Source of the DNA: Hanleya hanleyi
Lineage: Eukaryota; Mollusca; Polyplacophora; Lepidopleurida; Hanleyidae
Reading direction: 5' to 3'
NCBI GenBank assembly: GCA_036873755.1
Contig: JAVTVY010018982.1
Location: 1 to 64,000 of the forward strand
DNA: 64,000 nucleotides
Below the pieces are notes generated by a model. That model was not told the origin of the DNA, searched no databases, and saw only the letters and a list, made by a program, of their open reading frames with translations. A program made the translations under genes and the position numbers. Shown here one piece after another: positions 22,032 to 31,773 of this stretch (within the stretch, counting starts at the first letter, position 1; every line of letters begins with the position of its first letter).

Positions 22032-22342
22032 TTGGAACGTTATGGATATAACGCTCTCTCCAGGAATGGCACCCAGTCGTTGGAACGTTAAGGATATAAC
22101 GCTCTCTCCAGATACGTCGCTCAGTCGTTGAAACGTCAAGGCCCGTTGGAACGTTACGGCGGTAACGTTCTCTCCAATATATATATACCCTCAGGCGTTG
22201 GAACGTCACGGCAGTGACGCTCTCTCCAGATATGGCACCAAGTCGCTGAAACGTCACGGCCCGTTGGAACGTTACGGCGGTAACGCTCTCTCCAGAGACG
22301 ACCCCCAGTCGTTGGAACGTCGCGGCGGCGACGCTCTCTCCA
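22032..22342. repeat. Array of covarying hairpins, LTR copy 1
   Basis: Five complete hairpins of the form TTGGAA-stem-loop-stem-CTCTCTCCA lie at 22032, 22146, 22198, 22264 and 22312, plus one with a single stem mismatch at 22080 and two half units (22126, 22246). Core stems are CGTTAT-GGAT-ATAACG, CGTTAC-GGCG-GTAACG (twice, the first with T after the stem), CGTCAC-GGCA-GTGACG and CGTCGC-GGCG-GCGACG. Three stem positions change with matching partner changes. Outer TGGA and TCCA also pair. Unit spacing is 48-66 bp. Confidence 0.85.
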
Positions 22343-22426
22343 GAGACGTGGCAACTCGGCGTGTACTTCACCCCCAGTCGTCGGAGCTTGACCGTAACTT
22401 GTCAGCTCACCAGTCTGCTTCCCGCA

Positions 22427-22528
22427 CAGGTAAGTATAGCCCGGCGTCTCAACCCTTACGGCTGCTGCGACCCGTCTATAGACACGCCTGTGACTACACG
22501 ACTTCACGACGATCTCTCAGGTAAGTAT
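22427..22528 (+). other. Two consensus splice donors, LTR copy 1
   Basis: CAGGTAAGTAT occurs at 22427 and again at 22518, 91 bp apart, both on the plus strand. This is a perfect match to the U1 consensus. The direction is opposite to the retrotransposon's genomic RNA, which suggests a spliced antisense transcript or an embedded foreign segment. Copies recur at 25863 and 25954. Confidence 0.6.
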
Positions 22529-22689
22529 CACGCACCACTCAACTCTCAGGGACCGTCAGGACAATTACTTGGGTATATCATGTGCTATTACTATTTCATC
22601 CGGTACCGATGAAACATCGTACGGTCTGTAAACTGCCGTTGTAATCTGTGCCCTGGGCTTGACCGTTAAGTCGGTAAGCCTGGTTACCA

Positions 22690-22965
22690 CTTTTACATCG
22701 GTAAAAGGAAGCCCGCCTTCTGTAACGTGTGATAAATACACGTATCCTACTGGAATCTGTATGTTTTGTTACTGCTTTTACATCGGTAAAAGTGAGCCCA
22801 CCTGCACCGTGCCTTTATGCGTGATAAATACGCATATCCTCCCTGTGGGATCTGTGGTCTGTGGCTTTCTTGACTGTATAATCTGTGGTCTGTATATCTG
22901 GACTTGTACTGTACTGTTTATAATCTGTGTGTCTTTATTTGCTTGTATGTGTGATAAATACACAT
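22690..22965. repeat. Constant-loop GATAAAT hairpins, LTR copy 1
   Basis: ACGTGT-GATAAAT-ACACGT (22725-22743), ATGCGT-GATAAAT-ACGCAT (22817-22835) and ATGTGT-GATAAAT-ACACAT (22947-22965) share the seven-base loop while two stem positions change with their partners. Each is followed by a TCCT..CTG.RATCTGT block. Two copies of CTTTTAC-ATCG-GTAAAAG (22690-22707 and 22775-22792) are interleaved. Confidence 0.85.
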
Positions 22966-24195
22966 TTCCTTCTGGAATCTGTGTTCTGTTTGTTTCTTGT
23001 GTGCTCTGTGTGCTGTATCTTTCTGTCCTGTAAGATCGGTGATCTGTACTTGTCTCTTTCCGGCTGGATGCCGTCCGTGTAGCCGTCTGCGACCTGTTTG
23101 CTGGGCCCCCGGAATACACGATTTACCGACGTTTCTTGATGAAAGCAGCACGCCCGCCTGTAACTTGACTTTCTCCGCCCGGCTGTAATCACGGTGCTCG
23201 TTCTCGCCTGTATAGCGTTGCACGGCCGTTTGCGTCGTTGTATTATGGCAGTGAGAGTTTGGCTTATTTCTCTCTGTATTTAGTGCAGTTGCATATTTCT
23301 GGGGGTGGAGGGAATCCCTGACTATTGTCATATATACCGCTTCACGGTCAACAAATCGACACAAATATTGTGGCTTTAGTCCCAGTGCAACGGAATAGCA
23401 CAGCAATAATGTCGAAATTATCAACCTACTGGTATATAGACCTAAAAGCCCTATTTTATACTGAAGTTAGACCATGCAAGTTGCCTAAATGTGCTACAGG
23501 CAAACACATGTCTCATTACAGTATTACCCAATGCCCCAAAACTACATACAACACGCCACACTGTCGTGTCTCCTAAACTATAGTATAACCACAAACACGT
23601 TTCCACACCGAAAATGCGAGCCGGCAAATTCTCATTGGATTGGCGTGTTTTTACAGGATACACTAATTACAGGATTGTACAAGTTTTTAGATTCCCAGGC
23701 CAAAAACAACTGCATTACGGCCCAACCGTAAATTATGCCAAAATCAATAAGTTACAGGCTGATCTGGACGTGTTTCTCCAGCCCTCTCTTTCTGGTCTGT
23801 CCACGCTCTCTACGTCCGTTCAAGCTTATATAGAGCTACCGCTCTTCTGTGAATAAAGGTAGAAACAGAACCGTTCTCCTGCAGATAAAGGTAGCACAAG
23901 TCGACGATGCCAGCGCCCTCTTTATTGTCACTTACACCACACTTCCCCGAACCGTTTATATGGACCTCGCTAAATAAATATGGCTATGGAAGAACAAACC
24001 ATAATTCATAACTGACATAATTGTTAAATATCAGCTTCCAACTCGCTCTGGTAAGCGAGAAATACAGGGGAATGCATTTCCGAAATCTGCCTTGCTCGAC
24101 GCTGACGACACGGGTCAAGGTCGTTCTTCCACATTCCAACGTAGTACACGGCTCCTGATTCAAACTGTTCTCTACGCAAACGGTGAACCGTTACA

Positions 24196-24211
24196 CTGCC
24201 CCCGACTTTCC
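24196..24211 (-). other. Polypurine tract next to the 3' LTR
   Basis: The minus strand reads GGAAAGTCGGGGGCAG directly before TGTAACG. The position and purine richness are those expected for plus-strand priming in an LTR element on the minus strand. Confidence 0.65.
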
Positions 24212-24397
24212 AAATCATGACGTCCCCGTCATGGCCGTACGGGTCCAGTTGTACAGTTCGAATCAATTAAACGAAACTGCTCGCCAATTACGGGCCATCA
24301 GGGCCGGCGAAATTACCAGGTGGCCGCCCTCCGGCGGTCTGGCCGGGCCACCACGACATTAGGTCCACAGATTTCCTTCACAGAATTACATGGGCGG

Positions 24398-24715
24398 CTA
24401 GCAGAGCCGCCCCACGACATTAGGTCCACTGGGCTGTACGCTCAGTTGGAGGGGTCCGGCTTCTCCCCTCTTACGGTACACGGGCTGGGACGCCAGCACG
24501 TAGTCTTGCAACCTGGGAGGCCTGACCGCTCGCCGAACGCCGGTCGTCGTCGCGTGTGTGGGGGCTGCCTCACCCTCGGCCACTTCGGTGACGTCGTCTT
24601 TCGCGTGTGTGGGGGCTGCCTCACCCTCGGCCACTTCCTCGAGCGCGTCCTCCGCTGGCCCCTGCGGCCGGCCCACGGTCGCCTGTGCCTCCCGGGCTCC
24701 GTCGTTGTCGGTCAT
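24398..24715 (-). CDS. Short ORF of the giant-LTR element (gag start fused to a pol-like tail?)
   Basis: 105 codons starting with ATG 42 bases after the primer site, the normal place for gag. The product begins MTDNDGAREAQATVGRPQG, has two copies of EVAEGEAAPTHA encoded by a ~60-bp direct DNA repeat (near 24548-24640), and then RRAVRPPRLQDYVL. The latter looks like the basic-proline motif often found near the end of gypsy pol. No zinc knuckle, protease, RT or integrase motif is present. It may be an internal-deletion derivative joining the two ends of a once full interior, or a non-autonomous element's own small protein. Confidence 0.5.
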   Translation of the reverse strand: MTDNDGAREAQATVGRPQGPAEDALEEVAEGEAAPTHAKDDVTEVAEGEAAPTHATTTGVRRAVRPPRLQDYVLASQPVYRKRGEAGPLQLSVQPSGPNVVGRLC

Positions 24716-24757
24716 CTCTAGTAGTCGGTTGTTCTCTTCTGTTGTAGATCAGGCCAG

Positions 24758-24775
24758 ATCCCACCGCTGCCACCA
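24758..24775 (-). other. Primer-binding site, tRNA-Leu type
   Basis: The minus strand reads TGGTGGCAGCGGTGGGAT. This is complementary over 18 bases to the 3' end (T-arm, acceptor stem and CCA) of the animal tRNA-Leu with acceptor GGTAGCG/CGCTGCC as I recall it. It lies 10 bases from the LTR end (CGTTACA) and fixes the element's direction. Confidence 0.8.
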
Positions 24776-25467
24776 GTTTTCTCCGTGTAACGTGTACGAG
24801 CAGGACCAGTCGTAGTGTTTAGAAGAAAACGAATCAATAACCGGGATTGCCCACTGGCATTCTGGCCGTCACCGTCGTTAACCCCTTCACTAGTAGAGAT
24901 CCGGGGCTCGAAGAGATGATCACAACCCTACAAGGATGACGGACGCTGATGTAAAGGTCTATTATGGTATATTCTGCACAAATAGTATACGCGGTTACAA
25001 ATAATAGCGTAGAACCGCGTGGCTTAGAGGGAATGTCTAAGGCGATGTAACGTTAGGATATTTACATATATGTACAGACACTAGGAGAGTGTATGCAAAT
25101 AAACTTGATGTATATATACACGCGATATGAGAGGATGTGTGCACACAAGTCAACGGATACGTACACTTGGTGTGTGCATATAAGGTTCACGGATACGTAC
25201 ACTTCGTGTGTGCATATAAGGTTCACGGATACGTACACTTGGTGTGTGCACATAAAGTTAAACGTATCCCTGGTGTATATGTGGATAATAGAAGAGAATG
25301 TGTGCAGTTTAAGCTTGATGTTATATGGTGATAATATATATATGAGAGTGTATGCATATAACTTTATAGTTAATATAGTGCTTAATGCGCGATCAGGGCG
25401 GCCTGGCTGCTGGCCCTTCTCTTCTGGGGATAAGGGCGGCCTGGCTGCTGGCCCTTCTCTTCCGTCG

Positions 25468-25778
25468 TTGGAACGTTATGGATATAACGCTCTCTCCAGG
25501 AATGGCACCCAGTCGTTGGAACGTTAAGGATATAACGCTCTCTCCAGATACGTCGCTCAGTCGTTGAAACGTCAAGGCCCGTTGGAACGTTACGGCGGTA
25601 ACGTTCTCTCCAATATATATATACCCTCAGGCGTTGGAACGTCACGGCAGTGACGCTCTCTCCAGATATGGCACCAAGTCGCTGAAACGTCACGGCCCGT
25701 TGGAACGTTACAGCGGTAACGCTCTCTCCAGAGACGACCCCCAGTCGTTGGAACGTCGCGGCGGCGACGCTCTCTCCA
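25468..25778. repeat. Array of covarying hairpins, LTR copy 2
   Basis: The same set of hairpins in the second LTR at an offset of 3436. The one visible change inside a hairpin (near 25711, GGCG to AGCG) is in the loop, leaving the stem intact. Confidence 0.8.
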
Positions 25779-26125
25779 GAGACGTGGCAACTCGGCGTGT
25801 ACTTCACCCCCAGTCGTCGGAGCTTGACCGTAACTTGTCAGCTCACCAGTCTGCTTCCCGCACAGGTAAGTATAGCCCGGCGTCTCAACCCTTACGGCTG
25901 CTGCGACCCGTCTATAGACACGCCTGTGACTACACGACTTCACGACGATCTCTCAGGTAAGTATCACGCACCACTCAACTCTCAGGGACCGTCGGGACAA
26001 TTACTTGGGTATATCATGTGCTATTACTATTTCATCCGGTACCGATGAAACATCGTACGGTCTGTAAACTGCCGTTGTAATCTGTGCCCTGGGCTTGACC
26101 GTTAAGTCGGTAAGCCTGGTTACCA

Positions 26126-26401
26126 CTTTTACATCGGTAAAAGGAAGCCCGCCTTCTGTAACGTGTGATAAATACACGTATCCTACTGGAATCTGTATGC
26201 TTTGTTACTGCTTTTACATCGGTAAAAGTGAACCCACCTGCACCGTGCCTTTATGCGTGATAAATACGCATATCCTCCCTGTGGGATCTGTGGTCTGTGG
26301 CTTTCTTGACTGTATAATCTGTGGTCTGTATATCTGGACTTGTACTGTACTGTTTATAATCTGTGTGTCTTTATTTGCTTGTATGTGTGATAAATACACA
26401 T
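26126..26401. repeat. Constant-loop GATAAAT hairpins, LTR copy 2
   Basis: The same three hairpins at 26161-26179, 26253-26271 and 26383-26401, and the two CTTTTAC-ATCG-GTAAAAG hairpins before the first and second of them. No stem changes relative to copy 1. Confidence 0.8.
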
Positions 26402-27631
26402 TTCCTTCTGAAATCTGTGTTCTGTTTGTTTCTTGTGTGCTCTGTGTGCTGTATCTTTCTGTCCTGTAAGATCGGTGATCTGTACTTGTCTCTTTCCGGC
26501 TGGATGCCGTCCGTGTAGCCGTCTGCGACCTGTTTGCTGGGCCCCCGGAATACACGATTTACCGACGTTTCTTGATGAAAGCAGCACGCCCGCCTGTAAC
26601 TTGACTTTCTCCGCCCGGCTGTAATCACGGTGCTCGTTCTCGCCTGTATAGCGTTGCACGGCCGTTTGCGTCATTGTATTATGGCAGTGAGAGTTTGGCT
26701 TATTTCTCTCTGTATTTAGTGCAGTTGCATATTTCTGGGGGTGGAGGGAATCCCTGACTATTGTCATATATACCGCTTCACGGTCAACAAATCGACACAA
26801 ATATTGTGGCTTTAGTCCCAGTGCAATGGGATAGCACAGCAATAATGTCGAAATTATCAACCTACTGGTATATAGACCTAAAAGCCCTATTTTATACTGA
26901 AGTTAGACCATGCAAGTTGCCTAAATGTGCTACAGGCAAACACATGTCTCATTACAGTATTACCCAATGCCCCAAAACTACATACAACACGCCACACTGT
27001 CGTGTCTCCTAAACTATAGTATAACCACAAACACGTTTCCACACCGAAAATGCGAGCCGGCAAATTCTCATTGGATTGGCGTGTTTTTACAGGATACACT
27101 AATTACAGGATTGTACAAGCTTTTAGATTCCCAGGCCAAAAACAACTGCATTACGGCCCAACCGTAAATTATGCCAAAAACAATAAGTTACAGGCTGACC
27201 TGGACGTGTTTCTCCAGCCCTCTCTTTCTGGTCTGTCCACGCTCTCTACGTCCGTTCAAGCTTATATAGAGCTACCGCTCTTCTGTGAATAAAGGTAGAA
27301 ACAGAACCGTTCTCCTGCAGATAAAGGTAGCACAAGTCGACGATGCCAGCGCCCTCTTTATTGTCACTTACACCACACTTCCCCGAACCGTTTATATGGA
27401 CCTCGCTGAATAAATATGGCTATGGAAGAACAAACCATAATTCATAACTGACATAATTGTTAAATATCAGCTTCCAACTCGCTCTGGTAAGCGAGAAATA
27501 CAGGGGAATGCATTTCCGAAATCTGCCTTGCTCGACGCTGACGACACGGGTCAAGGTCGTTCTTCCACATTCCAACGTAGTACACGGCTCCTGATTCAAA
27601 CTGTTCTCTACGCAAACGGTGAACCGTTACA

Positions 27632-28033
27632 CTATTTAGCTATATCCACTCCTGCGCACTATTTTAAAATCTTGAGCACTATTGTGAAATAGTAACGAAT
27701 ATATCGCCGTCTGAATTTTCCAGTCGACAACTTCCACTTTACACGCGCCATGTTCAATTGCAAACGGCCAGCACACATAATACAGTGACGTCACCAACAT
27801 GGCGCGTAGAGAGTTGAAGTTTTCGACTGGAAAATTCAGACGGCGATATATTCGTTACTATTTCACAATAGTGCTCAAGATTTTAAAATAGTGCGCAGGA
27901 GTGGATAGAGATTAGGTGTACGGCAGTTTCAGAGGTGGGTGATTCGTAATAAAATTATCTAAAACCCTCGCTGGAGGTGACTGGGACCGACCTATAGCCC
28001 TCATACTCTTGAGGGCTATATATTATTTAGCTA
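27632..28033. repeat. Foldback palindrome 1 remnant and truncated palindrome 2
   Basis: CTATTTAGCTA (27632-27642) completes palindrome 1. From 27643 a second palindrome begins within its left arm (TATCCACTCCTGCGCACTAT), lacking the outer ~125 bp, while its right arm is complete to 28033. Its centre differs from palindrome 1 (27735-27810) but keeps a CGCGCCATG...CATGGCGCG pair and a GTGACGTCAC. Confidence 0.8.
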
Positions 28034-28042
28034 ACTATTACA

Positions 28043-28465
28043 TATCTTACCAATATATTCTTACTGCAAAAAATAACATTCGTGCGTTCCTGTTCTGTAT
28101 TAAGTTTAGTCTGTATGTACTGCGAAAATGATTGCGTTCAAGAATCAACCAATTTGCGTTCAACACAAAACCATCTTTATCCTCACCTTGTAGCTTTAAG
28201 ACAAGAATTTGTGTTGATGAACCTACAGAAATATCCCATTCACATGTGCAATTTCACCAATATATGTTTTCGGTGTTACAGGGGTGTTTAGACATTCCTT
28301 CATTCCCCTTCCTGCTCCCATCCAGCAGTCCCATCATGAAATACTTTGTCCTGGTATATATATAGCAAACAAATCATGACGCTAGTGGTATTAAAATCGA
28401 TGGCTTGCGATATGAACACCAAAATCAGAGGTATAACACTTAGAATACAACTGTTTGACTTCAAA
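28043..28465. other. Flank right of the foldback, nothing recognised
   Basis: AT-rich DNA with short frames only. Confidence 0.35.
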
Positions 28466-28471
28466 AATTTA

Positions 28472-28560
28472 TGCAAATTTATGCAGACCTCGCAATTTAA
28501 GGGGAGCTGTCCGATGATCACTCCCCTCAAAATACAAGGTCTGTTTATGCATAATTTATG
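28472..28560. repeat. Short inverted repeat
   Basis: TTTATGCAGACCT...AAGGGGAG is mirrored by CTCCCCTCAAAATACAAGGT and CTGTTTATGCATAA, giving ~35-bp imperfect arms around a ~12-bp loop. Confidence 0.5.
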
Positions 28561-29432
28561 TTAATTTATTGATAATTAAACTTCAGATGTATATTGTCTG
28601 TCTTATCTTACATAATTACAAGTAAATTAATAAATCCATGCAAAAAAATTTTAATACAGATTGATTTTATCAATTAAAATTGGACGAAAACATAGTTTTG
28701 GGTGCAAATTTGATACATATATGCAAATTAGGAGCTTACTATTAACCAATCAGGATACTTGAAGGAATATTTTAACAAAGTGACACTTGAGGTACGTGTG
28801 TTCCAAAAATTATGGAAATTGAGCGAATATTTAACGATATCCATCCTTTCAAAGCTGAAATTCCTTTGTGCCATGGGATTTGGGCATTTCCCATAGGCTC
28901 CATGTTAATGACATGTCCCCCAAAAATCGTCAGTTCCGGAACTTCAAAATGTTTGACATCAGCGAATATTGGACGGATTTTCATTCTGTAAAGTTTTTTC
29001 TTCTTCTACAGGTCCTGGCTTTCAAATGAGGTATAAATTGTATGTGTGTGATCAAAAATATTTTTTTTTGTGTAAAATGCCTAATCTTCCTCGTACAAGA
29101 ACAGCTCTGGACACGCCCTGAACTTTCTCTTCAACCCACCTGACCATCTCCTTCCCAAGATAAATGTCCACATCCAGCAACTGCACCTAAAACGCCTAGG
29201 GATTCCACTTAACATAGCTTATACTATTGTAAATATTCTCAGCACACTATATACCTTGCTGCGTTAAAGTTAATGACATGTTCCTGCTTCATGTACATCT
29301 GTACATGTATATAATTATTCCACTGTATCGATTTTTGCCATACCTTTGTATTATACCAAGGTCGAGCAAGAAAGTATTGTAGTGTATTGCAACTTGGATC
29401 GTCGAACTCCTGCGCATAGGAGCGACGAGCGA
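28561..29432. other. Intergenic, nothing recognised
   Basis: AT-rich DNA; no recognised domain or RNA gene. Confidence 0.35.
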
Positions 29433-29548
29433 AGCTTGTAACACTGACGTCTCTACTCTCCTTGTTCCTCTAACGGCCAAGAGGAGCGAAATATGCCGTG
29501 TGAATCAGCGGGGGAACAAGTAGAGTAGGGACGTCAGTGATACAAGCT
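29433..29548. repeat. Foldback element, ~36-bp arms
   Basis: AGCTTGTAACACTGACGTCT at 29433 with CTACTCTCCTTGTTCC is mirrored by GGAACAAGTAGAGTAGGGAC then GTCAGTGATACAAGCT ending at 29548. Three mismatches were seen. A CRE-like TGACGTC lies in each arm. Confidence 0.65.
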
Positions 29549-31636
29549 GAATAGTATGAGCGTAAATTATGGCGTGTCTGTTGAACACATTTAAGTTGCT
29601 AGGTCAGTGGAAGTCCAGGGACATTCGCTCTGAACAGATGAGAATATCATTATGACCAAGAACAAGAATAAAAGGAGTGTTGTTCTACTATAATAAATGA
29701 TCAACGCACCGTTTCTCGAGCAAAATGAGAAAGACATCGCAAATATATCTCTAAAAAGATTGCAAATGGCCGATATGTCTACACAGACCCGGATATCGCG
29801 TGTAATTAAATCACAGCGCCATCTATAAATGGGGAACAACTCTTTAAGTAGTTGCTTGGCGATGGCTACCGTCTCGACTTTCATTGTGAATTCCAATGAA
29901 ATGAAGGCATCGCTAATAGGTGATTCTTCGGAAAAGGTGAAAAACCAGGCTTCGTAAGCTCGATACGCCATACAGATTGGCAGACATTAATAGTGCGTTA
30001 AGAAATCGAAAGTAGTCTTCGTCTTATGAGAGTAACAACGTACCCGTTTAAGATCACTATTTCGTCTGAATTTATGTTTGATTTCTCCTCTACCGCACAG
30101 TATAAATAATCGCATTGATGCACTGAAAATAGCCAGTATACACTTGCGTTAATGAGGCATGTCATGATCATTGACCGGTCTAGATTCGGAAATAGAGCCC
30201 TCTATCCAAGCCAATACAGGAGGCGTTCGGTTTGACCGGAAGTTTTTCCACAGTGTTTTGCGTTTATAAACTGAAAGAAAAATGTTCGTTTATTTGAAAA
30301 GTTATTAGTTTGAAAGAGAAAATGCTGAATTTCCGTATTCTGAATTTTCACGAAGAGAATGGAGAAACCTTCGGGGTCCCAGATTATTATGTGCAATTTT
30401 AATTCCTTGCTGATCAACCACATAGTGTTGCTTTCCAAAAAGTATATATACGTCTGCCGATGTCGTAATGTAAAGCCGAATTTTGATGGAGTAAAACAGC
30501 TCATACTGCAGAGGAGACACGTGGAGAAATACATAGCCTCGAGAAATAACAACGAGGTGGTCTTCAGACGGAAGTGGGGCCCTCTGGCTACATATCAATA
30601 AACAAGGAAGATTTTAATAACGTCCTTGATATATGCAAGTTATGCCAACTTGGTGAGGATACAGATCATTAGTTTCCTGGTGCGATACATGAGATAGGAC
30701 TTGGATGTTGCAACTTTTTTTTTCTTGTCTATGGTGTGTGCGTGTGTGTGTGCGTGCTGATGGAACATCCTCTCTTTTTATATAAATGTCTCAATTGTCT
30801 GCCACAGGATTCTCATGACTTAAACTTTAATGTGGAATCTACACAATATTGCATGTGTAAACAAAGCGGTGAGTAAGTAAGTTTGATATCTCAAGAAACA
30901 TTGCAACAATTTATGTAATATACCTAAAAATAACAATAATAACAAAATACATAATAAGTGAATTATATTCATGTCACAGTCGTACAACATACAGGCACAT
31001 ATAGAAGTATTTGCTCAAAATAGCTTGTGCAGTTTTCGTAGATGTATAAATGTTAATATATGTGTATAGTTAGGAATTTTGACTGCATGAAGGTTAATAT
31101 AATGTATATATATATATAAGTAAACGAGATACAGACAAATTGAATAACTCAAGTATTGTATATGTGTATATCTGTATGTATAGTGAAAGTGACCGCGAAC
31201 ATTGTAACATATTTTCCTTTCAATTTTTGTTTGGCTATGTATAGATTTATGTGTGTGTATGTGTATGTATAACGTGTATGCGTATACACACAAACAGAGA
31301 CAGAAATAATATTTCAGTAGAACACCTACCTAAATTGCCCTATTAAAACTATGAAATATACGAAATATAAAATATACCAATCAAAAAAAAAAATGTAAGT
31401 CAAAGATATGTTAAGAATGTTATAAAATAGGCATTTGTTTGTTTTTGGAAGTTTTGGTGATATTCCTGGAGGGATTTTCCTTCATGTGTAAAATATGACA
31501 CCTTTAACCAAAACGAGTCAAAGATATCCAAATTCGGTAGGCTTGGTCATAAATCATGATGAAAAGTCGCTTTGGTTAAAGCTGTCATATTTTCATAAAA
31601 TAGAAATATGTCAAAATGCTTCAGTGGAATATCAAG
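29549..31636. other. Intergenic with microsatellites
   Basis: No gene was recognised in 2.1 kb. GT-rich repeats occur near 30733-30758 and TATATA/TGTATA repeats at 31060-31290. Minus-strand frames at 29591-29971 (126 codons) and 30202-30552 (116 codons) have no recognised domain and no supporting splice context. Confidence 0.4.
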
Positions 31637-31773
31637 GCCTCGTTACCGTTGTTAATTTGTTAATTAGGTTGATTACATTACATTAGGTTGAATAAATTTA
31701 TTCCCTACCTGGACCCCCCACCCCCTCCCCTGTAATCAACCTAATTAACCAATTAACAACGGTAACGAGCCCC
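31637..31773. repeat. Inverted repeat, 42-bp arms
   Basis: CCTCGTTACCGTTGTTAATT at 31638 through GGTTGATTACA (31677) is mirrored by TGTAATCAACC (31731) through AACGGTAACGAGCCCC (31773), with two or three mismatches. The 53-bp loop contains a C-rich run. Confidence 0.75.

Larger units (their letters stand above)
21358..24195 (-). repeat. 3' LTR (2838 bp)
   Basis: Bounded by TGTAACG and CGTTACA. It contains, in plus coordinates, a 42-bp triplication (21718-21832), the hairpin array (22032-22342), two consensus splice donors (22430, 22521) and the GATAAAT hairpins (22690-22965). Minus-strand frames of 245, 168 and 117 codons and plus-strand frames of 108 and 124 codons lie within it; none shows a known domain, and several are driven by the internal repeats. 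Confidence 0.85.
21358..27631 (-). mobile_element. LTR retrotransposon with giant LTRs, non-autonomous, minus strand
   Basis: Two LTRs of 2838 and 2846 bp enclose only 590 bp. Each begins TGTAACG and ends CGTTACA. Reading the minus strand, the 5' LTR is 24786-27631. A primer-binding site complementary to a tRNA-Leu 3' end follows 10 bases later. A purine-rich tract lies just before the 3' LTR. The interior keeps the likely gag start and a C-terminal-like motif but has no RT, RNase H or integrase, so the element would depend on proteins supplied by a relative. By eye the LTRs differ at only about 15-20 positions plus one 8-bp indel, so insertion was recent. Flanks TTAT and CTAT are consistent with a 4-bp target duplication carrying one change. 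Orientation rests on the primer site. Confidence 0.85.
24786..27631 (-). repeat. 5' LTR (2846 bp)
   Basis: Matches the other LTR at an offset of 3428 bp, then 3436 bp after an 8-bp insertion near 25433 (GGCGGCCT repeated). All internal repeats and hairpins are present again. The open frames survive in both copies, but with so little divergence this does not show selection. Confidence 0.85.
20858..28042. mobile_element. Foldback element with 9-bp target duplication, host of a nested LTR element
   Basis: ACTATTACA lies at 20858-20866 and 28034-28042, directly outside TAGCTAAATAAT at the left and ATTATTTAGCTA at the right. Inside, 20867-21357 is a near-perfect palindrome with ~210-bp arms around a loop containing GTGACGTCAC. 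Its last 11 bases lie at 27632-27642, after the LTR insertion. A second, left-truncated palindrome occupies 27643-28033. Long inverted arms with 9-bp duplications fit foldback or MULE-type elements. No transposase is present. Confidence 0.75.

Noticed and set aside
22032..22342. CRISPR-like array
   Set aside because: Repeats and spacers are not of uniform length, the repeats vary by paired changes, the context is an LTR in animal-type DNA, and no cas genes exist.
22918..23424. 168-codon minus-strand open frame in the LTR, also open in the second LTR (26354-26860)
   Set aside because: The LTR copies are almost identical, so shared openness carries no evidence of selection; the frame crosses the hairpin region and has no recognised domain.
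24398..24715. Host gene on the minus strand
   Set aside because: It starts just after the primer site between two LTRs and is best read as part of the retrotransposon.
30733..31290. Structured RNA or regulatory element in the GT/TA-rich region
   Set aside because: The signal is explained by simple microsatellite repeats.
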